From positions 1,364,001-1,428,000 of the forward strand of contig JARGXX010000095.1 of assembly GCA_030374765.1 (NCBI GenBank): a stretch of DNA of 64,000 bases. The letters are read 5' to 3'. Made by a program: the position numbers and the translations under genes. Numbering within the stretch: the first letter of the stretch is position 1; every line of letters begins with the position of its first letter. Below, piece by piece: positions 40,372-49,786 of the stretch. The notes under the pieces are model-generated. The model was not told the origin of the DNA. It saw only the letters and a list, made by a program, of their open reading frames with translations, and made no database searches. Source of the stretch: Agarophyton chilense. Lineage: Eukaryota > Rhodophyta > Florideophyceae > Gracilariales > Gracilariaceae.

Positions 40372-41068
40372 TCCTTTCGTATAAGCGTTCAGTCGACCGG
40401 AGAGTCCCCAGGACGGACACCGATAATACGGACCCGGTCTCTAGAAGAAGTGTGACGTACTTCACAGTACTGTTTCACATCCGTCACAATTAGAATGAAG
40501 TTCTTTTTCTTCACATATGCCACCCAAACGCAAGAGATTCAAGCAGTGAAGAAAGTGTATCGGGTTCAAATTCTTTCTTTCTTTCTTGAGAAATGCTCTT
40601 TCCAAACACTATGCTGCTTCGTGCAATACGAGAACTCGATCCTTCGTTTCTCGACGTGAAATGCGTTATACGCCTCTTAAAGATGGTTTAAGCGGATTGC
40701 ACAGACTCCGCGCATGTGTCGAGGGGTTGTGCATTCAGTATGTAAACACCACTTCAGAAGAAGCCACCAAATCGTAAGAGTAAAGAGTAAATGAACCTCT
40801 GTGAAAGTTTATTACGCGGTTCTCCACGATTAGGAGCGAGAACTTAAGGTTTTCTACTGCTTGCTGTCGCCAGTACAAGCTGTTGACGAGGATGACGCGT
40901 GCAGAATGTTGTGAAATCCTCATGAAGGATTTACAGTTGTACAACAATCAACCCTTTACATGCTTGTTCAGCACATCTGTCGCGACGACTCGTGGTAATA
41001 GGGGGTTCTAGAGAGAACCGACCCGTGTTTACGGACAAATGATTCCCTGTAGAATTGTGACTGATTCT
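40372..41068. other. Gap between convergent genes
   Basis: About 700 bp. Short frames at 40586-40777 and 40735-40947 have no recognised content. CTTTCTTTCTTTCTT near 40575 is a short simple repeat. Confidence 0.5.
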
Positions 41069-43618
41069 TCAGTTCTTCTTTCGATGGTATATGTACAGGA
41101 ATCCGAGATCAGAGGGCGGATTCTGCGAAATTGCAACTTTCTCGTCGTTGAAAAGAACGTAGCGCGAATCTTTTCTAATATGCGCAACGTAGTGACCGGA
41201 AGCAGTACTACTGCCCAGATGGCTAGCGAATCCTAACAGCTCGTACTCGGGCACCCCGTCCATAACATTTTTCCCACCATTCTCCCCAGAGTTGTTCTCA
41301 ATGCCGTTGGGATTAATGGCTTCAACTTCGCTGACGGCAGCATCGAGGTCTTCAGCGTGACTGAACAACCAGTCAGCCGCGCGCTCCAGCGATCCCCCAG
41401 TTGCCCCCAGCGCAGCTTTGGCTTGTATTTCATTGAAACCCATTGCTGACAATGTAGAAATCGACTCAGTTGTAAACTCTGTTGTGGCTGAGGCGTTAGA
41501 ACCTCCGTTACGATTTTCCTCAGTCATGGGAGGATCGTTGAAGTCAGGGTCTTCCATATGACTAAATACCCACTCCATACTTGCTTCTGCACTTTCGTTC
41601 TTGGTTGCAATTGCAGCTCGCTTTGAACCGTTCTCCGAAAACCCCATTGACACAAGTTGAGCAACAATGCCAGAATCTGGAATTATCGCTTGAGGCTGTT
41701 CAACAACTTGTTCAGGAGCATCTTCAGGCATGAGAACTTCCCCATCCATTAGACCGGTGCCTCTCAAATGACCAAGATCCAACTCTTCAGGCAATGGAAC
41801 AGACACTTCTAGTTTCTTTGGGGTCCAATCATCTGCAAGGTAATACCTCTTAAGATGAATAGCAAGATACTCCGGGAAAGTTTTGAGCTTCGTTCTCTTT
41901 ATGGCTGTTCCTTGTTCACCCGTCTCAGGAGTCCTAAAATGTTCAACAAGCTCGTTTCTGGAATATAGGTCAAGGCAGGCGGAAAGAGGAACTTGTAAAG
42001 TCACATCTTCAACATCTTCGTCTAACCGTTGCTTCTTCTTACGCTGCTCTTCAAATTCTTCATATTGATCCTTATTAACAGCCGCAGACACGTCAATTTC
42101 AAGAGATAGTAAGTTATCGTAGCGCGTTATATACCGAACCTTTTTGGTTTGAAAATCTTCTATTCTATCCTCAAGCTCGAACCCAAACAATGCCGATGTT
42201 TGTACAAAACCTTCAGTGTTATCGGCGTCATGTTGCAACCGAGCTTTTCCAGTTCGTTCAGCTCTCGTAATTTTATCCAAGAAATGCTGGAAGAACTCAC
42301 TGGCATCCTGTTGCTTGCTGGTGCTGAACTCAGTGTGACCTTTTCCAATCAGGGCCTTGAACATAAAAGGTCTAACGCTACCATAGTGCTCCGATGTGAT
42401 CGTTGATAGCCGCAGGCCATCTGCTCCCTCGGGGTCTTTTTCGTAGAAGGGGATTGGCTTTGTATATCGATCCGAAAGCAAGCCAATCGCCATTTTTGCC
42501 ATCATGGAAAGAAGATCACCAGTGGGATCGTCAGGAGCGGAGTCAAATATGGCGTTGGCGTTATTTTTGAATCGTCGTTCGACCTCCGGTATGGAAAACA
42601 TTAATTGCAATACAGAAGCCATATAGCAGCTGTTTCCTAGATTTTCCAAGCCAATATACCCAGAACCGTGCAACGGGACAAGATCTGAGCCGCTTTCAGT
42701 AATTTTACTCCACGCATGAGACTTGTTGAGATCAATTTCCATCTCAGTCATGGTCTTCTCGGTCTTTTCCTGTCGCTGCATGTTTATCCCCCAGTGAGAG
42801 AGATGATCTGAAAGAAAGGGATCAACTACCATGTCATCCTCGTCAGATGCATAGGAATATACGTCAGCCCCCTGTGCGGTGATGGTACCAAGTTTGACTA
42901 CCAATGGGTACTTTCGACCTGTACTCTCGTAGTGACTAAGAGCGGCCCCAGTACCGCCTACTCCACCCCAATGTTGTCTTCCAGATCCAACGTGGCCAGT
43001 AGAGAGATTAAGCCAAAGGTTTTCGGTAGCCCCAGATTCTTCACATCGCCACTGCTTCGGATCAGGAGAAATCTTCTTACCGTTTTGTAGCTGAGGCAAT
43101 TCCTTCGCGTATTTAGACTCCTTTCGATCTTCCTCCTCCCATGCGGCAGCTAGTTGCGTAGCTCTTTCCACACCATCGTGTTCAAGGATAGCATTAATGG
43201 TCATCGTAACAACAGTTGGTACGTCATGATTGGGAAGGCGAATTTCGTTTTGAGATGGGAAAACGACCAAGTAGTTGGTGATATGCCTTTCAAATGAACT
43301 TTTGTCAACATCGAAGCCACCTTCGACTCCAATTGCCATTTTAGATGGCTCCAGCTTCTCACCCATTTCGACATCTTCTTCTTCTTCAACGAGAACTCGT
43401 TTCCATACTTGCTTCAAGTAGAGGGGGTTTTTATGCTTCTCGAAATCCTGGCCAACAAAATCTGCGCCAAATGACTGCCAAGTTGTCAGGGATGTATACA
43501 AGCCAGAAATACTCTCCGGGGTGTCAAAAGAAAACATGCATTCATTCTTAAAAACTCGATCGTTCCGCGTTGGAACACGAACGCTTTTCATGGCTTCCCT
43601 CACTTGGTCAAACACCAT
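41069..43618 (-). CDS. USP5: Ubiquitin carboxyl-terminal hydrolase 5/13 (USP5/UBP14 type), degenerate zinc finger
   Basis: 849 residues, the normal domain order: a cryptic N-terminal UBP finger (residues 20-75), the ZnF-UBP region (190-280), the split USP catalytic core with Cys box GLENLGNSCYMASVLQL (C331), two UBA domains inserted (IVAQLVSMGFSENGSKRA and ISTLSAMGFNEIQAKAAL) and the His box SGHYVAHIRKDSRYVLFND. USP5 takes apart unanchored ubiquitin chains to keep free ubiquitin available. In the ZnF-UBP three of four expected zinc ligands are replaced (S195, S212, A225; C192 remains), while the tryptophan W202 and R214, which would face the ubiquitin tail, are kept. ATG 43618, single exon. 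Confidence 0.93.
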   Translation of the reverse strand: MVFDQVREAMKSVRVPTRNDRVFKNECMFSFDTPESISGLYTSLTTWQSFGADFVGQDFEKHKNPLYLKQVWKRVLVEEEEDVEMGEKLEPSKMAIGVEGGFDVDKSSFERHITNYLVVFPSQNEIRLPNHDVPTVVTMTINAILEHDGVERATQLAAAWEEEDRKESKYAKELPQLQNGKKISPDPKQWRCEESGATENLWLNLSTGHVGSGRQHWGGVGGTGAALSHYESTGRKYPLVVKLGTITAQGADVYSYASDEDDMVVDPFLSDHLSHWGINMQRQEKTEKTMTEMEIDLNKSHAWSKITESGSDLVPLHGSGYIGLENLGNSCYMASVLQLMFSIPEVERRFKNNANAIFDSAPDDPTGDLLSMMAKMAIGLLSDRYTKPIPFYEKDPEGADGLRLSTITSEHYGSVRPFMFKALIGKGHTEFSTSKQQDASEFFQHFLDKITRAERTGKARLQHDADNTEGFVQTSALFGFELEDRIEDFQTKKVRYITRYDNLLSLEIDVSAAVNKDQYEEFEEQRKKKQRLDEDVEDVTLQVPLSACLDLYSRNELVEHFRTPETGEQGTAIKRTKLKTFPEYLAIHLKRYYLADDWTPKKLEVSVPLPEELDLGHLRGTGLMDGEVLMPEDAPEQVVEQPQAIIPDSGIVAQLVSMGFSENGSKRAAIATKNESAEASMEWVFSHMEDPDFNDPPMTEENRNGGSNASATTEFTTESISTLSAMGFNEIQAKAALGATGGSLERAADWLFSHAEDLDAAVSEVEAINPNGIENNSGENGGKNVMDGVPEYELLGFASHLGSSTASGHYVAHIRKDSRYVLFNDEKVAISQNPPSDLGFLYIYHRKKN

Positions 43619-44457
43619 TATGAAGCTAGGTAATAATAAACTTGGTGTACGGCGCTCAGGCGCATAGAAGCTTCAAATCGAAAGCTCCGGTTGCAAGATT
43701 GCGAGATTCTTGGGAAGGGCAGTGAGAAACCAATGCTGATCCGTCCAGAATCTGTTAGCCTTGAACTTGCTCAGATTCGTAGTAAAGGTCGAATGAAATT
43801 GCGACTTCGAGCCTTCTAATAAACAGGTTTTCTACAGAGCTAGCTGGCTAGAGGTACCGAAGGTAAATAGAAGGATTGAGTTCCATCCCCTTGCCGATCG
43901 ACAGTTTATTGAACGGAACGATGTGGGATGCTCGGATCAACCAAATTCGTTGGAATGTACAGCGCCTTATTTCAAGAAATTCTTGCATGCGTTAATCCGT
44001 GGGCGTGAAAACCAATATTATTTAGCGGCCCACATGGCCAATATCAAGGAAACAAACAATTTTAGTTCTCTTCTCCAAACGTTCGCATTGCGGAGTTTCC
44101 ATTTGCCTGGCTGGAGGATCTTGGATATCGAATGCCAGTTGAGGGCAGAGGGGGAAAAGCCAAGCAGGTTAAAGGGCTACGTACTCTTGGTATATCCCTG
44201 TTTTTAAAGAGCGTCAGGAGCCACAGAACGTACAAGTCACCCTCATCACCTGGTCGGTTTCTAGTGGGGCCGCCATGCAAAGGACAAGGTTTTGGAGTTC
44301 ATTGTAAGCGCTTCTTTTTCGATCCTTCACGAAACCCCGTTGAATTCAGGCCGCAAGCCTCCATCCCAGCCATTGGTTTATGCTGAATTAAGCGGGTTGT
44401 TGCAAGCGATTCACGTAACTCTATCACGAATCTTTGAAGGGCAGTTTTAAATCTGAA
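43619..44457. other. Divergent intergenic region USP5 / SNase gene
   Basis: About 840 bp. Open frames at 43923-44207 and 44132-44386 start with non-ATG codons or overlap each other on both strands, and show no known family. Treated as non-coding. Confidence 0.45.
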
Positions 44458-45564
44458 ATGCGGGAGTCAATTATCGATGGCGTGGATACACTCCGTCACG
44501 GCTGCCTAGCCCGCTTTTTTTCATTTGAATTTCTTTTACCTGGGAGGATGTCTTCGGACTCACCGAAACGACCTCCTCTCGACTTCCTTAGTGTATTGGG
44601 AGCAACAGCACGAGCAGCTTCGGGAAGGGTGCAAAAACTCCCTCAACATGCATCGGTAGCTCGAAGGAAGGTTCACAAAGGTGCCATCTCCGCTTGTAAG
44701 AGACTACCTCTGAATCTTTCTGACGATTACATCATCGGCGCGGTGGACGTTTTCGCTTCCCTAGCAGTTTTGTATGTCACATTGCCCGCTGCTGTGCGAT
44801 CTGTTCGACGTTTTCCGACTGCGGCACAAATCCCTTCCAACTTGATAAACAATCGTAGCATGCTTCATGGAGCGGTTGTTGCAGTACGGGACGGTGATAA
44901 TCTTCGTGTTCGTCACAGTCCTTTTCTGTATCGTATATTTAACCGATACACACTACCAAAAGGTACAAACATTTCTCAAACCACTATCAACATTCGCCTA
45001 GCTGGTGTCGACGCTCCAGAATGTGCAAGTTTTGGAAACAAAGGACAAAAGTACGGACCTGTAGCACGTAACTGGTTGAAGAACTATGCCTTGGGACGCA
45101 AGGTGGCATTTCGAGTACATGCCATTGACCAGTATAAGCGCGTAGTGGCGACAGTCTACCGAAAGCCCGAAAACTTGATCCTCAGAACGCTAAGACTTGG
45201 AAGGAAAAACATCGGGTTGGAACTAACGAGATCGGGCTATGCGACCGTATATACGGGTGCTGGTGCTCAATATGGAAGTGAGCGACTATTGAAGTTGTAC
45301 AAAAAGGTAGAACAGCGTGCAAGAGTCAAAAAAGTTGGGATGTGGAGTGAAAACAATGTGACTACACCGAAACAGTACAAGGAGGCTGTAAGGGCTGGAG
45401 GAAATCACTTGAAAAAGTTATTGAAGAAGGAATCTAATAAACCTAAAGGTTCAGAAGCATCTCAAAATGGTGCCGCAACGAGCCCACGCTCGTTGGAGTC
45501 TGAACCCATTGACGCAATGAGATTGTTCGAAAACGTTTACAATTTCCTCAAACGCTTTCGCTAA
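44458..45564 (+). CDS. Membrane-anchored SNase-like (thermonuclease fold) endonuclease, LCL3-like
   Basis: 368 residues from ATG 44458 (ATG 44548, MSSDSPKRP, is an equally good start). One membrane segment at about residues 100-125 (YIIGAVDVFASLAVLYVTLPAAV) precedes the nuclease domain at 145-305. The family's active-site Arg and Glu are present in NIRLAGVDAPE and the second Arg in YKRVVATVY, so the enzyme should be active. The order of a single N-terminal helix then SNase domain resembles fungal LCL3 and plant Ca2+-dependent nucleases, but the organelle is uncertain. A Lys-rich tail (KKLLKKESNKPK) follows. It runs divergently from the USP5 gene. Confidence 0.82.
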   Translation: MRESIIDGVDTLRHGCLARFFSFEFLLPGRMSSDSPKRPPLDFLSVLGATARAASGRVQKLPQHASVARRKVHKGAISACKRLPLNLSDDYIIGAVDVFASLAVLYVTLPAAVRSVRRFPTAAQIPSNLINNRSMLHGAVVAVRDGDNLRVRHSPFLYRIFNRYTLPKGTNISQTTINIRLAGVDAPECASFGNKGQKYGPVARNWLKNYALGRKVAFRVHAIDQYKRVVATVYRKPENLILRTLRLGRKNIGLELTRSGYATVYTGAGAQYGSERLLKLYKKVEQRARVKKVGMWSENNVTTPKQYKEAVRAGGNHLKKLLKKESNKPKGSEASQNGAATSPRSLESEPIDAMRLFENVYNFLKRFR

Positions 45565-46771
45565 TTCCAAAAGACCAGGGTGCTTCAACTTCAGGTTCGG
45601 AGTAGTGCAACAAAGCATGTGATTTTCGAAGGTTTGATGCTGCATGCTCATCCATCCCAAACCCGTTGCAATTCCTCCTCTCCAATTTCCATCGAATTGC
45701 AATCCCTCTTTTCTGATCTCCATCAGATTGCATTCTCTCTATCGAATAAACACGGGATTGTTATGTCTCTTTCATTCCCTAACTGATAATCAAATACTAC
45801 TTGCAATCTGTGCTAATCCTGGCAACTCTTGACTCTTCTTCTCATATTTGCCATCCTCATACGTCATTAAATCTTAGTTGGCTCGATAACCAGCCGGAGA
45901 TCCCAGATTCTAGAATTTACGCGAAGAAATAGAATTAATTCAAACAGTTTAGAATTAGTTCTAGTTTTTTTGTACTTGACGAAAGGTTGGATTGGTGGAT
46001 TTAATTATTAGTGGTATGGTCTGAAAGATTCAGACTGCAAGATTGCAACTTAGATGGGTTATAATCTTGCAATCTGATGTGAGAATTGCTGGAACAATTC
46101 CTATCTAATTGCAATCCAATCGATTGCGACACACCCATGTTCATGCTTCACTACTAGAGGCCTGCGTTTCGTTGCCAAATTCGGTGTGGGTTGCTTTTTA
46201 GTTTTCCGTGCTATATACGAAGTTAAGGGTTACATTCGTACAGACTTTATGTGCTTCACGCTAAAGCTCTCCTAGAAAATGTATATCCCGGTGCCTTTAG
46301 CACTATCATCGGTAAAGAAATGGATTGCCACAAGTTTTTTATTGTTTTTTACGACGCTAAAACCAAGGTGATGATGATGATGTAAATGATGTAAAAACTC
46401 GGATACAGGGCTTGAGACCCGAAACCCTCGCAAGCTCTTCAATCAGACTTCAATATTTCTAGTTCTTCACAAAATGCACGAAGGCAATGTCTTCTCTGGC
46501 TACACCATAGATAGAGAGGAAAGTATCCCTTTAATTGTTCTTCTATCTCTTGTACAGATTGGTGTGAAGGATCTCAAAAAATCGCAACTTGTCACAGTTC
46601 ACTCTTTCTGTGCAACATCTCACTGGCACCAGGTATGGTGCCCTGTCTCACGCCCCCCGGTCCAAATGGGGCAACACCTCCACGTGCCTTGCTACCTCTC
46701 GTTCGGGGAAATGATGCCCAAGCAGGGATGACGACCGCTGCTCATTGCTCATTCTCATCGGTCCGTCAAGA
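45565..46771. other. AT-rich intergenic region with recurring ATTGCAAT motifs
   Basis: 1.2 kb without a gene. Between 45650 and 46130 the word TTGCAAT(C) or its complement appears about seven times, including an inverted pair AGATTGCAA / TTGCAATCT around 46040-46075. Could be a degenerate small transposable element or a cluster of binding sites. Confidence 0.4.
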
Positions 46772-47518
46772 ATGTGGCGCTCTTCCCTTCTCCGGTTTTC
46801 CCCGCATCTCCTACGCCTAGGCCAACTGGCTCCTGCCTCGTCACGCCGCCAAACTATCTTCCGATATGAGCTACCATCGATCACTAGGTATTATGCGGGC
46901 GATCAGGGCCCAAAGGCACAACAAGCGCCAACTCGTTCTCGGAGACTCGCCGATGACATTAAGGAATACAACGAAGCCACGAGCAGTGGTCGTCAAGCTC
47001 GCTACGACACATCTTTGATTCCCATCGCCGAAGCGGCCGTGTTTCCAAGAATCAAAACCACGTCGCTTTCTACGAAGAGAATTGTTATCCATGATGAAGC
47101 AGGTAGAGTTCCACTCACTCTAGTCCTTGTTGCCTTTCGTTCTTTTGCAGATGACCAATTGGCATCGTGGCGCACAGCTTTCACCCTGCATTTTCCTCAA
47201 GGGCATTGGTTTGACGTTACTGTCAACGAAAGTTTTGGTGCCCAAGCCTTGAGTGGCTTCGTACAGCGATGGCAGCGCGGCCGCACTGATCAATCCTTAC
47301 ATGACTACTACGTTTCTTTTAATGATCGTGCCCGTGAACCACTGGAGAGGTTGTTGTTATCCAGGAATCGCATGTATGGATATGTTTTGCTTCTAGACAG
47401 AAAAGCCAGAGTAAGATTTAGGGGCAGTGGCATGGCTGATTCCGGAGCGGTTAAAGCTCTACTTGATTCTGGTAAAGTGCTGATCAAAGAAGACAGTGAA
47501 GAGACGGAGTCTACGTAG
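46772..47518 (+). CDS. ATP10: ATP10, mitochondrial F1Fo-ATPase assembly factor
   Basis: ATP10 chaperones subunit 6 into the Fo sector in the inner mitochondrial membrane. 248 residues from ATG 46772, with an Arg/Leu/Ser-rich N-terminus (MWRSSLLRFSPHLLRLGQ) typical of mitochondrial import. Family blocks: AAVFPRIKTTSLSTKRIVI, VPLTLVLVAFRSFADDQLASW, FDVTVNESF and the C-terminal MYGYVLLLDRKARVRFRGSGMAD. These match the thioredoxin-like ATP10 domain in order and spacing. Length is a little short of yeast ATP10. Convergent with the NUMOD3 gene. Confidence 0.85.
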   Translation: MWRSSLLRFSPHLLRLGQLAPASSRRQTIFRYELPSITRYYAGDQGPKAQQAPTRSRRLADDIKEYNEATSSGRQARYDTSLIPIAEAAVFPRIKTTSLSTKRIVIHDEAGRVPLTLVLVAFRSFADDQLASWRTAFTLHFPQGHWFDVTVNESFGAQALSGFVQRWQRGRTDQSLHDYYVSFNDRAREPLERLLLSRNRMYGYVLLLDRKARVRFRGSGMADSGAVKALLDSGKVLIKEDSEETEST

Positions 47519-47863
47519 AGTTCTTTACTCAATGATTGGACCTGGTACCCCCGCTCTTGTACCCCTTAAAAATCCTGAGATTACAGTCTGTTACTGTGGA
47601 AAAGTGAACAAGTACGGAAAAAGCCGAAACCGGAATTCACTCGATGTCTTTTATAACAGCATCGATTGAGGCTTTTTTTACTCATCTTGTCCTAGTTCTT
47701 CCAAGTACAATACGAAAGGGCTCTACGCTTATCTTTGAACCAATTACTCGTGTATAGATCATTAACATTAGAACCACTCCCGTATAAACGATTACCAGAC
47801 CCACTCAAAAAAACAGAGTATCAATACAATAATGTTCACTGTGGTTCATCCCCATGTTTGTCT
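47519..47863. other. Gap between convergent genes
   Basis: 345 bp, nothing recognised. Confidence 0.5.
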
Positions 47864-49426
47864 TCAGTAGCATTTCTCCCGACTCTCTCTACGAAGTGCA
47901 TCTAACTTTATCTTTCCTTCCTCATTTGCCTTCACCAGAGTCTCCAGGTCATCTACTTCCGTTCCATAGACCTCCTGCACCAGGCCGCTCATCCTGTCTC
48001 GGATATCAAGATACTCACAGAAATTGTGGTAGAGGGCTGCTTTCCCTTCGCCTTTAGCATCGCTCAACGCCGGTTTTCTGCCATGTTTTTCCTTGAATTC
48101 ATCAGACCACGTCTGAAGTTCTCTCCGTAGCGAAACAAAGCGGTTAATATCCATACTCTCTAGGAGGCGATAACGCCCTATCATACGGTAGTCACGAGGT
48201 GTAAGGCGATCATTTCGATTCTTATGTTCACTTGTCCCAATTAACATATGATTGCTTTGATCACGCCCGGTATTGCTCTGAGTTGGTGGCCTATCATACA
48301 TGTCCCACATGTCCTCCACAGCGCCTTCCAAGCTATGGCGACCATCGTTATACCCTACGTTGTCAGCTTTTTGATCGGCAGACGTTGAAACAAGGCGTCG
48401 ATTGCCGTATTTGGTGATATGTATAGCCCTAGCACCGTTATTCCGCGGCGCACTTGACACTTCTCCCGTGGAAACGCTTGGAATGTCATTTGGATTCACC
48501 GAACCGTAAACCTCACCTGCAAGACCACGAATCTGACCTCTCATAGCTACGTACTTCTCAAACTTGCGAATAATACTAACCGATGCAAATCGCCGAATGT
48601 CTGCTAAAGTGGGTCTTCTCGAATTGTACTTTTTGAACTTATCACTCCACACGCGCAATTCACGCCGCAATGTGACAAAGGCATTTATGTCAGCACTATC
48701 CACCAGCGGGTAACTACCGATACTACCCAGCCGTATTGAACCCTGAACCAGAGCATCTCCCGGCCTTCTTCTAGCCATTCGCATTCTCTGCCTTGTCTCG
48801 ACAGATATATCTCGATCAATCTTCAACATGGACTGGCTGATTGCCTGGCGATGAGTTGGTTTCAGTGCCTTGCCCCTGTTCCACGCAGTGCATCCAGAAC
48901 GCCCCTCCGACATGCGGGCTCGAATTTCAGGGCTAAGCTTCTTACCTTTGTTCCATGGAACACGTCCCTTCATGGCCTTGGACACTTTTTCACGCATGGC
49001 TTTGGGCTTTGGCTTTCCTAGCATTGCGAATGAAATGCGACGGCGGGTTTCCGCACTAACTACACGCTTCCGGGGTCGCTGAAATTCAGGTGGTTGCCCA
49101 GATTTCTTTCGGTGCGGAATATCACAGTTGACATCCTCGGTAGGCATTGATTTACGAGGTGGGATAGATTCGGGGCCCGATGGATGTTGTGTTCGCTCTC
49201 GTGCTTGCTGTAGACGTGATGCATCAGGCTCGTGTATATTCGGAGGAGACGCCAAGCAAGTGGGATAGGTATATGGAAGACGAGGGCGCTTTCGAGTGGA
49301 AAGAGAGCGTTGAGTGTCACATACTTGTGCAACAGCAGTGCGAGCCAGTGAGTGTGATAGTGGGGAAGCGTGAGCGAAAGCGTAAGCTGGGGACGGAGAG
49401 CTGCTGATTGCATAGTGGACAAGCAT
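47864..49426 (-). CDS. NUMOD3-repeat protein with a duplicated C-terminal domain
   Basis: 520 residues, ATG 49426. The N-terminal 100 residues are rich in Ser/Arg/Pro and could be an organelle leader. At about 125-200 come NUMOD3-like units: ETRRRISFAMLGKPKP, MREKVSKAMKGRVPWNKGKKLSPEIRARMSEG and TAWNRGKALKPTHRQAISQSM. NUMOD3 motifs bind DNA in GIY-YIG homing endonucleases, but no nuclease core is present. Algae contain such nuclease-less proteins, of unknown role. Residues 239-308 and 419-488 are two copies of one 70-residue domain (DIN.FV.LRREL..WSD.FK at the start, RGLAGEVYG / SGLVQEVYG at the end), with a low-complexity link of about 110 residues. A nucleic-acid-binding role in an organelle is a guess. 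Confidence 0.65.
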   Translation of the reverse strand: MLVHYAISSSPSPAYAFAHASPLSHSLARTAVAQVCDTQRSLSTRKRPRLPYTYPTCLASPPNIHEPDASRLQQARERTQHPSGPESIPPRKSMPTEDVNCDIPHRKKSGQPPEFQRPRKRVVSAETRRRISFAMLGKPKPKAMREKVSKAMKGRVPWNKGKKLSPEIRARMSEGRSGCTAWNRGKALKPTHRQAISQSMLKIDRDISVETRQRMRMARRRPGDALVQGSIRLGSIGSYPLVDSADINAFVTLRRELRVWSDKFKKYNSRRPTLADIRRFASVSIIRKFEKYVAMRGQIRGLAGEVYGSVNPNDIPSVSTGEVSSAPRNNGARAIHITKYGNRRLVSTSADQKADNVGYNDGRHSLEGAVEDMWDMYDRPPTQSNTGRDQSNHMLIGTSEHKNRNDRLTPRDYRMIGRYRLLESMDINRFVSLRRELQTWSDEFKEKHGRKPALSDAKGEGKAALYHNFCEYLDIRDRMSGLVQEVYGTEVDDLETLVKANEEGKIKLDALRRESREKCY

Positions 49427-49786
49427 GGGAAAAGAAAGGGGAATGGAGCAGCTGGGGTGTCCGCCTTACTGGGCGCAAGTGGATTTCGGGGAGACGACTG
49501 CAATGCGGATGTGTCCGCGGGGTTGACGTGACGAGAGCGAGAAGGGTTTAGAGGAAGATATTTTACAAAGGGTAAACCTTAATTGGCCCGACTTTGCACT
49601 TACAGAGTCAATCTCTGACGCCAATCACAAGCAAAAGCATCTTGTACCCAATCGCGCGATTGGGTCACTGCGGCACACGTGGCGCACGAAGTCATTCCCC
49701 CCATTGATGTCTCTCCACCAAAACCCCTTGTGCCGACACTCACCCCGTCGCCCATATCGCCCAACTCCTGTTAAGACCTGCCCTCT
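49427..49786. other. Gap between two minus-strand genes
   Basis: 360 bp, probably the NUMOD3-gene promoter and 3' UTR of the glycosyltransferase. Nothing else seen. Confidence 0.45.

Noticed and set aside
43923..44386. Short frames between USP5 and the nuclease gene
   Set aside because: Non-ATG starts, overlap on both strands and no family likeness.
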